The notes under the pieces were generated by a model that was given only the letters and a program-made list of their open reading frames with translations, made no database searches and was not told the origin of the DNA. From Opitutaceae bacterium (GTDB lineage: Bacteria; Verrucomicrobiota; Verrucomicrobiia; Opitutales; Opitutaceae), in contig JAHFTG010000049.1 of assembly GCA_023269455.1 (NCBI GenBank), positions 1 to 11,522 on the forward strand: a stretch of DNA of 11,522 nucleotides, given 5' to 3'. A program made the position numbers and the translations under genes. Positions 6,692 to 11,522 of this stretch are shown one piece after another (positions within the stretch are counted from its first letter, which is position 1; every line of letters starts with the position of its first letter).

Positions 6692-8545
6692 TCAGCGGGC
6701 GAGCGGCTGGGCGCTGCGCCATTTTTCGGCGGGGAGATTGGCGAGGGCGATGAGGACGAGCTGGCTGGCGACGAAGGCGATCAACCACCAGAAGGCGGCG
6801 TCCATGAAGCCGTAGCTGTGCAGGCCGACGCCAAGCATGTTGACGCCGAACCAGCTCCAGCTCGTGACGATGTTGCCAAAGACGGCGAGAGCCATGAGAC
6901 CGCGCTGGCGGACGAGGCCGCCCCAGCGGGCGTGGAGGATGATGGCGTTCCAGATGACGATGATGAGCGCGCCGTTTTCCTTGGGATCCCAGCCCCAGAA
7001 GCGGCCCCAGGATTGATCGGCCCAGATGCCGCCGAGGATCGTGCCGACGAGGCTGAAGAGGGTGGCGAAACAGACGATGCCGTAAACCATGCGGACGAGG
7101 GCGTCGGCGGTGGCCTTGTCGAGCGAACGGGTGAACACGCCGCGCACAATGTAAACGATCGCGAGAAAGCCGGAGAGAAACGTCGCGGCGTAGCCGGTCG
7201 TGACGACGACGACGTGGGTCGCGAGCCAGAAGTTGGAATCGAGGACGGCGCGCATCATTTCGAGCGTGTCGCCGGTGAGGGCGAGGTGATGGGCGATGAG
7301 AAGCGTGCAGAAACCGACGAGGCCGGCAGCTACGCTACCGATGCCGTTTTTAAAGATGCGCTCAAGGATGAGGCAGAGGCCGACGGAGCCCCAGCCGACG
7401 AAGAGGGCGGAGGAGTAGAGGTTGGTCACGGGCGGGCGGCCTTCGAGCCACATGCGGGTGATGATGCCGGCGGTCGTCGCGACCCACGCGAGAAGCACGA
7501 GATAGAACGCGGATTTTTGGAGGACGACGGGCCACTTGAGCCAGGAGAAGACGGCGAGGAGGAACGCGAGCACGTAGAGGCTCATGCTGTTGTAGAATGG
7601 GGCGGCGGCGTTGAAGGCGGCTTCGACGTCGGTTTTCTTGAGCAGCGTGGGGAAGGATTTTTCCAGCTCGGCGCGGTAGAGACGGAGGATGGTGTTGAAC
7701 GGCTCGGGATTTTGCTGCGTCCAGGCGTGGGCGAGGCCGGCGTAGGTGAGGGCGTAGGGATTGACGGAGCCGGTATGGAAGGTTTCGAGGAGGGCCTGGC
7801 CGGTTTTTTGCCAGCCGGTTTTGCTGTCGGCGCCGGAGAGCGGGGGAATGGCCAGGAGATTTCCGATCTGCGACATGCGGAGGAAATCACCGCCGACTTC
7901 CATGGTGAAGGCAGCGAGTTTTTCGTCGTGGGGCTTTTTGTCTTCGCGGGCGCGGACGGCGTCCACGGCGGCGGCGGCGTGTTCCTGCAGATAGGTGAGC
8001 GTGCCGAGGAAGTCGCTGCCGTCGGGCATGACGAGGCTGTGCTTCAACTGCTGATAAAGGATGACGTGGTCGCGGAGGTTGAGGACGGCGCGTTGGTAGG
8101 CGTTGCGAGCGGGGCCTTCGACGGATTCGGCGAGCGAGGCCTGGCGGTCAACTTCCGCGAGGTGGGTTTCGAGTTGGTGGTAGGAGAAGCGTTTTTTCCC
8201 GGCGCCGTCTTCGGGCTTGAGAGTGAAGAGGTCGAGGAGGTCGGGGTGGACGATCTCGAAGTGCTGGTAGGTATCGGCAATCTCGGGACGAAAGAAGACG
8301 TCGAGCAGCCAGCGGGTGGGCGTGAGGGATTCTCCGGACGGGGTCTTGAAGCTTTGGCGGCCTTGGAGGAGGAGGAGGGAGTTGCGCGCGACGCTGTCGA
8401 GGGGTTTGACGCGGCCGTTGGCGAGAACGGGGAGTTTGCCGAAGGCGTCGAGATCGTAGGCGGATGCGGAGCGCGTGGGCAGGAGCGAGCTGCCGAGGTA
8501 GAGGGCGCCGAGGAGGAGAACGAGAAGGGGAAGGAATCGTTTCAT
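6692..8545 (-). CDS. ccsA: Cytochrome c biogenesis protein CcsA (ResC), System II, long N-terminal domain
   Basis: ATG at 8545 is chosen because it overlaps the resB stop as ATGA and begins a signal/anchor (MKRFLPLLVLLLGALYL); a longer in-frame opening from 8653 lies inside resB. The product is 617 residues. The last ~300 residues hold several transmembrane helices and the tryptophan-rich haem-handling motif WADQSWGRFWGWDPKE (about 508-523), plus conserved-type histidines (IAHH near 419, ATHVV near 444, LHSYG near 576). With ResB it moves haem across the membrane and attaches it to CXXCH motifs of exported apocytochromes. Residues about 25-320 are a large extracytoplasmic region starting with FGKLPVLANGRVKPLDSVAR, absent from the short Bacillus-type CcsA; I recall similar extensions in Planctomycetes/Verrucomicrobia-type homologues. 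Translational coupling to resB is likely. There is no obvious terminator before argA. Confidence 0.93.
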   Translation of the reverse strand: MKRFLPLLVLLLGALYLGSSLLPTRSASAYDLDAFGKLPVLANGRVKPLDSVARNSLLLLQGRQSFKTPSGESLTPTRWLLDVFFRPEIADTYQHFEIVHPDLLDLFTLKPEDGAGKKRFSYHQLETHLAEVDRQASLAESVEGPARNAYQRAVLNLRDHVILYQQLKHSLVMPDGSDFLGTLTYLQEHAAAAVDAVRAREDKKPHDEKLAAFTMEVGGDFLRMSQIGNLLAIPPLSGADSKTGWQKTGQALLETFHTGSVNPYALTYAGLAHAWTQQNPEPFNTILRLYRAELEKSFPTLLKKTDVEAAFNAAAPFYNSMSLYVLAFLLAVFSWLKWPVVLQKSAFYLVLLAWVATTAGIITRMWLEGRPPVTNLYSSALFVGWGSVGLCLILERIFKNGIGSVAAGLVGFCTLLIAHHLALTGDTLEMMRAVLDSNFWLATHVVVVTTGYAATFLSGFLAIVYIVRGVFTRSLDKATADALVRMVYGIVCFATLFSLVGTILGGIWADQSWGRFWGWDPKENGALIIVIWNAIILHARWGGLVRQRGLMALAVFGNIVTSWSWFGVNMLGVGLHSYGFMDAAFWWLIAFVASQLVLIALANLPAEKWRSAQPLAR

Positions 8546-9702
8546 ATCGAGGCGGCGCGGCGGCGTTTGGCGAAGAAGCCGAAGAGGTGGATGCTGAATT
8601 GGACGACGAGGCCGAGGCCCATCATCAGGCAGGCGATGTAGGGGAGCAACCAACTCGGGTTATGCACGACCTGGAGGATCGAGGTCTGGTCGTTGTTGGC
8701 GAAGCTCTGCTGGTAGAAGGTGAGGCCATCGTAGCGCAGCGGGTTGTTCATGTAGATGAGCACGTCGCGGTCGGTCTTGCCGTCGTCGGAGCGGAGATGG
8801 ATTTTGCTGGAGAAATTTTTCGGGATGTCGGTGCCGGTGTAGCGGTCGTGGGAAAACTTTTCCAGGGTGATGGAGTAGGGCTGGTAGTTGCGCTTGAAAC
8901 GCAGGGCGAGGCGCCAGGTCTTGCCGGCGTAGTCGAAGGTCTGCGGCTCGATCAACATGGTCGAGACGAGCCAGGTGCCGAGGGAGCCTTCGGGGCCGAA
9001 GAGCTCGATGGTGGCGGCGGGGAGGTTGCGTTCATTTTCCTTGTAGGTGGGCGCCATCGCGATGAGCGCGAGGCGGGCGCCGATGTCACGCGTGGCGGGC
9101 GCGGCGGGGGCGTTGGGCAACTGGTCGCGCATCTGCACGGTGGCGTTCGGGTAGTAGGCGTTGACGACCACGCGGAAGGGGAGCCTGGCAACCTGGATGG
9201 GTTCGCCGGCGGCGAGGCGTTTCTCGGGGATAGCGACGACTTCGTCCCACTGCGGATCGGTGGCGTCGATGATGGCGAGCTCGTTGTCGCGGGAGCTTTC
9301 GGAGTAGTTGCGCGTCTGGCCTTGGTCGAGGCGGAGCTGGTATTCCTGCTGCCAGAGGCCGGTGAGGAGTTCGCCGACGAGGAGCAGGATCAGGCCGGCG
9401 TGGGTGAGGAAGATGCCGGCTTTTTTCCAGGAGAGGGTGAAGCGGTAGGCATGCGCGGCGACGAGGTTCACGAGGAGGAGGCCGCCGATGAAGTAGCCGC
9501 CGGGGAAGACGGGAACGGGGAAGCCTTTGACCGGCCAGAGGACGATGAAGGTGCGGAAATATTTTTCCTGCACGGCCCAGATGCCGAGGTGAACCTGATC
9601 GAGCGTCGCGGCAAAAATCAGGATGATGGACAACGCCAGCAGCGAGACGGTGAGCTTGAGCGAGACGAAAAACTTGACGAAGGAATCCCAGGTGTCGCGC
9701 AT
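8542..9702 (-). CDS. resB: Cytochrome c biogenesis protein ResB (Ccs1)
   Basis: This 386-residue membrane protein is the System II haem-lyase partner of CcsA. Three N-terminal transmembrane helices (about 13-34, 66-88, 95-115) are followed by a large periplasmic domain and a fourth helix (about 351-373), the standard ResB topology. Typical ResB stretches are YTGTDIPKNFSS (about 288-299) and MNNPLRYDGLTFYQQSF (about 318-334), followed by VHNPSW just before the last helix. Histidines H101 (LTHAG, helix 3) and H347 (VHNP) sit where haem-relevant residues are found in the family. It starts 3 nt after the upstream lipoprotein gene's stop and its TGA overlaps the ccsA ATG, so the three genes form one translationally coupled operon. 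No Shine-Dalgarno sequence precedes the ATG, consistent with coupling. In some bacteria ResB and CcsA are fused; here they are separate. Confidence 0.94.
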   Translation of the reverse strand: MRDTWDSFVKFFVSLKLTVSLLALSIILIFAATLDQVHLGIWAVQEKYFRTFIVLWPVKGFPVPVFPGGYFIGGLLLVNLVAAHAYRFTLSWKKAGIFLTHAGLILLLVGELLTGLWQQEYQLRLDQGQTRNYSESSRDNELAIIDATDPQWDEVVAIPEKRLAAGEPIQVARLPFRVVVNAYYPNATVQMRDQLPNAPAAPATRDIGARLALIAMAPTYKENERNLPAATIELFGPEGSLGTWLVSTMLIEPQTFDYAGKTWRLALRFKRNYQPYSITLEKFSHDRYTGTDIPKNFSSKIHLRSDDGKTDRDVLIYMNNPLRYDGLTFYQQSFANNDQTSILQVVHNPSWLLPYIACLMMGLGLVVQFSIHLFGFFAKRRRAASI

Positions 9703-9705
9703 GGC

Positions 9706-10311
9706 TCAGCGGGTTTTGACGGTTTTGAGGAAATCGAGAAAGGCGGCACGGGCGCTTTCGACTGTCGCATCGGGCCCCATGAGTTTGAAGAAGTAGCTCT
9801 GATCGGGAAGCGTCAGCACGGCGCCGAGGATGCGGGTCGGGCCGGTCGCGCCTTGGCCTGCGAAATCGATGACGGTGAACTGGAGGTTGCCGACGGCGAG
9901 GGGCGTGGCGGCGGCGGAGAGTTCGTCAGGCGAGAGGGCGGCGAGCTTGAGCTGGCCGCGCCAGCGATTGAGGTTTTGAGCGAGACCGCCGGCATCGCCG
10001 GGGAAGGAGACGATGGAGAAATCCGCCTCGGCGCCATCGGTGCCGAGCACGAGGAAACTGCCTTTGCGCATCGGGCCGAGGGGCTTGGCGGTCCAAGCGG
10101 CGGGTGCCTGCCACGTGAGCGGACCGGGATCGGCGGCGGGGGAGGTGGAGTCGGCGGGCAGTGCGGCCATCGAGGCGGGCGAATCCGCCGGCGCGATGAC
10201 AGGGGGCGTTTCCTTGGGGACGCGGTAGGTGGCGATTTTTTCGTCGCGGCAGCCTGCGACGAACAGCAGCGCAAGCGAAGCGGACACGGGGAGGAAGGAG
10301 CGCAAAAACAT
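9706..10311 (-). CDS. Conserved-looking envelope lipoprotein, first gene of the resB-ccsA operon
   Basis: This 201-residue protein is of unknown function. ATG at 10311 is preferred over the TTG one codon upstream; GGAAGG lies about 10 nt before it. The signal peptide ends in a lipobox (LLFVAGC, Cys21), predicting lipid attachment. A low-complexity Pro/Ala/Ser spacer (about 30-65) leads to a compact domain of about 135 residues, beginning LTWQAPAAWTAKPLGPMRKG, with FPGDAGGLAQNLNRWRGQL in the middle and a QSYFFKLMGP segment near the end. I recall similar FPGDxGG-NVNRWR proteins in Planctomycetes and Verrucomicrobia but know no assigned function. There is no CXXC or CXXCH motif and no other cysteine, so thiol redox or covalent haem binding is unlikely. 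Position 3 nt before resB suggests an accessory role in cytochrome c maturation or export, which is inference from context only. Confidence 0.85.
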   Translation of the reverse strand: MFLRSFLPVSASLALLFVAGCRDEKIATYRVPKETPPVIAPADSPASMAALPADSTSPAADPGPLTWQAPAAWTAKPLGPMRKGSFLVLGTDGAEADFSIVSFPGDAGGLAQNLNRWRGQLKLAALSPDELSAAATPLAVGNLQFTVIDFAGQGATGPTRILGAVLTLPDQSYFFKLMGPDATVESARAAFLDFLKTVKTR

Positions 10312-10427
10312 CAAAGGAAACCCTTCCGGGATTAGCGCCCGGACTGCAAACCAATCCTCCCATCTATCAGGGAGCGTGGCGGGCGGGATTAGCGGGACAG
10401 CGCACGAGTCTTGAGCTGGAGGCGGAG
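10312..10427. promoter_or_regulatory. Divergent control region with direct and inverted repeats
   Basis: This 116-bp gap separates the start codons of the lipoprotein-resB-ccsA operon (-) and pxpBC (+). CGGGATTAGCG occurs twice in the same orientation, at 10327-10337 and 10384-10394, 57 bp apart centre to centre, as expected for a transcription-factor site pair. ATCCTCCCATCT at 10354-10365 is perfectly complementary to AGATGGGAGGAT at 10436-10447, inside the start of pxpBC. I saw no convincing -35/-10 pair on either strand. The regulatory role is inference from position and repeats. Confidence 0.45.
10418..10422 (+). promoter_or_regulatory. Strong Shine-Dalgarno site of pxpBC
   Basis: GGAGG lies 5 nt before the ATG at 10428 and fixes this start over the in-frame ATG at 10446. 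The second ATG has GGGAGG immediately adjacent (10440-10445), too close for normal initiation. This is the only clearly consensus, well-spaced Shine-Dalgarno site among the genes of the window. Confidence 0.65.
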
Positions 10428-11522
10428 ATGGTTTCAGATGGGAGGATGCAACTCACACCCCTCGGCGACGGCGCGGTGCTCGTTAGTTTTACCGCGAAGA
10501 CGGATCTCGCGGCGTTGGAAAAAACGACGGGAATCGCCCGGGCGTTGGCGGAGGCGTCGCTGCCCGGCGTGACCGATATCGTGCCGGCCTACGCAACCAT
10601 CACCGTGCACTATGATGCGGCGAAGGTGCCGGTGGAGGCGCGTTCGCCGAGCGATCAGCTGCTGGCGTTGATCGATGAAGCGGCGGCGCAGGCGGTGACG
10701 CGTAAAAACAAGGGCGGGCGCGAGGTGGAGATTCCGGTGTGCTACGGCGGCGAGCACGGGCCGGATTTGGCGGAAGCCGCGCAACACGCGAAGATCAGCG
10801 AGGCGCAGGTGATCAAGCTGCATAGCACGGCGGTTTATCGGGTGGCGGCGCTGGGGTTTTCGCCGGGATTTCCCTATTTGATCGGATTGCCCGCGAAGCT
10901 GCATATGCCGCGTAAAACGACGCCGCGCACGGAGGTGCCGGCGGGGAGCGTGGGAATCGGGAGCACGCAGACGGGGGTTTATCCATTGGCGACGCCGGGA
11001 GGCTGGACGTTGATCGGGCGGACGCCGTCGAGGTTGTTTTTTCCTGAAGAAGCGTCCGCGCCGACACTGCTGACGCCGGGCGACACGGTGCGTTTCAAAC
11101 CGATCACGGAGAAGCAGTGGGCCAAGGATGCGGTTGCGCCGAAGGCGGTGACGCCACCCAAAATAGCGAAGGTCTCGGCGCTGCTGGAAGTGCTCAAGCC
11201 GGGCGTGCTGACCACGGTGCAGGATTTGGGGCGCACGGGGTGGCAGCACCTCGGGATTCCGGTCGGCGGGGCGATGGACCGGCGGGCGGCGCGGATCGCG
11301 AATCTGTTGTTGGGGAACGCGGAGGACGAGCCGTTGCTGGAGGCGGCGCTGGTGGGGCCGGAGTTGAAATTTTTTAAGGATACTTGGATCGCGGTGACGG
11401 GTGCGGCGGTGGAGGGCGTGGAGACGTGGCGGCCGGTGAAGGTGAAGGCAGGGCAGACGGTTTCGCTGGCGCGGATTTCCGGAGGAGCGCGCGCTTATCT
11501 GGCGGTGGCGGGCGGGTTTGAG
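10428..11522 (+). CDS. Fused 5-oxoprolinase subunits PxpB-PxpC (KipI-KipA type), 3'-truncated
   Basis: The frame stays open for 365 codons to the window edge. Residues about 7-225 match PxpB/KipI (allophanate hydrolase subunit 1-like): LTPLGDGAVLVSF at the start, LPGVTDIVPAYATITVHYD, then PVCYGGEHGPDL, LGFSPGFPYLIGLP (about 142-155) and a PAGSVGIG/TPGGWTLIGRTP segment. After a linker (about 226-250), PxpC/KipA (subunit 2, biotin-dependent-carboxyltransferase-like fold) begins: LEVLKPGVLTTVQDLGRTG, then HLGIPVGGAMDRRAARIANL. With PxpA these convert 5-oxo-L-proline to glutamate using ATP, removing a damage product of glutamine and glutathione. The two parts are separate genes in Bacillus and E. 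coli; here they are one chain with no frameshift. The urea amidolyase/allophanate hydrolase family shares these domains and is the main alternative. A downstream pxpA would settle it. Codons are strikingly G-ending (GCG, CTG, GTG, CCG), unlike the C-ending neighbours on the other strand. Confidence 0.88.
   Translation, partial: MVSDGRMQLTPLGDGAVLVSFTAKTDLAALEKTTGIARALAEASLPGVTDIVPAYATITVHYDAAKVPVEARSPSDQLLALIDEAAAQAVTRKNKGGREVEIPVCYGGEHGPDLAEAAQHAKISEAQVIKLHSTAVYRVAALGFSPGFPYLIGLPAKLHMPRKTTPRTEVPAGSVGIGSTQTGVYPLATPGGWTLIGRTPSRLFFPEEASAPTLLTPGDTVRFKPITEKQWAKDAVAPKAVTPPKIAKVSALLEVLKPGVLTTVQDLGRTGWQHLGIPVGGAMDRRAARIANLLLGNAEDEPLLEAALVGPELKFFKDTWIAVTGAAVEGVETWRPVKVKAGQTVSLARISGGARAYLAVAGGFE

Noticed and set aside
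6662..8641. 659-codon open frame on the + strand opposite ccsA
   Set aside because: Its product is a monotonous Glu/Asp/Gly/Ala string without domain features, as produced by the antisense of C-ending codons. The minus strand encodes a clear CcsA.
8546..8653. Upstream in-frame start for ccsA (36 extra residues)
   Set aside because: Lies wholly inside resB, is Pro/Arg-rich, and the ATGA overlap gives a standard coupled start with a signal/anchor.
8464..10335. 623-codon open frame on the + strand opposite resB and the lipoprotein gene
   Set aside because: Same low-complexity acidic composition; it covers two recognised minus-strand genes and their junction.
10434..11249. 271-codon minus-strand frame opposite pxpBC
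   Set aside because: Arg/His-rich shadow; the + strand frame shows continuous PxpB and PxpC motifs.
1..11522. tRNA, rRNA, CRISPR, insertion sequences, prophage or defence genes
   Set aside because: I looked for repeats at regular spacing, terminal inverted repeats with a transposase, and cloverleaf-like elements and saw none.

Overview
The window is GC-rich (roughly 60% by eye), densely coded bacterial DNA. A PEP-CTERM-anchored exported protein, System II cytochrome c maturation (ResB/CcsA), weak Shine-Dalgarno sites and the protein styles suggest a Gram-negative bacterium, most plausibly of the Verrucomicrobiota (Opitutaceae-like). That placement is inference from family resemblance; no rRNA or tRNA gene is present.

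Layout, left to right. (1) 1-1767, + strand: the 3' part of a secreted AcpA-type acid phosphatase / phospholipase C-like phosphoesterase with a C-terminal beta-sandwich domain. A very long hairpin (1780-1838) follows it. (2) 1855-2529, +: a small exported PEP-CTERM protein of unknown role, closed by a good terminator (2551-2584). (3) 2630-3520, -: a periplasmic CusF-like/SCO fusion (copper chaperone plus thioredoxin-like assembly factor). It is divergent from (4) 3637-5286, +: a multicopper oxidase lipoprotein with all copper-ligand motifs. These two look like a copper-handling pair sharing a 116-bp promoter region. (5) 5287-6612, -: argA, N-acetylglutamate synthase, whose stop codon abuts that of the oxidase. 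(6) 6692-10311, -: a tightly packed operon lipoprotein -> resB -> ccsA (3-nt gap, then an ATGA overlap), which delivers and attaches haem to exported c-type cytochromes. (7) 10428 to the window end, +: a PxpB-PxpC fusion (5-oxoprolinase subunits), cut by the window edge. It is divergent from (6) across 116 bp carrying a perfect 12-bp inverted repeat and an 11-bp direct repeat.

How the genes fit together: two blocks concern envelope redox metalloproteins, copper oxidase with SCO and haem attachment, which suggests a respiratory or electron-transfer setting. ArgA and PxpBC both concern glutamate-derived metabolism (arginine entry and 5-oxoproline recycling). I see no phage, transposon, CRISPR or defence system.

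The most unusual signals are compositional and regulatory. G/C skew of the + strand changes sign at about 4.8-5.4 kb regardless of gene direction. The phosphatase/PEP-CTERM gap holds a giant hairpin only about 16 nt from the next start codon. The pxpBC leader can fold onto its own ribosome-binding region. I did not find a clearly new multi-gene system.
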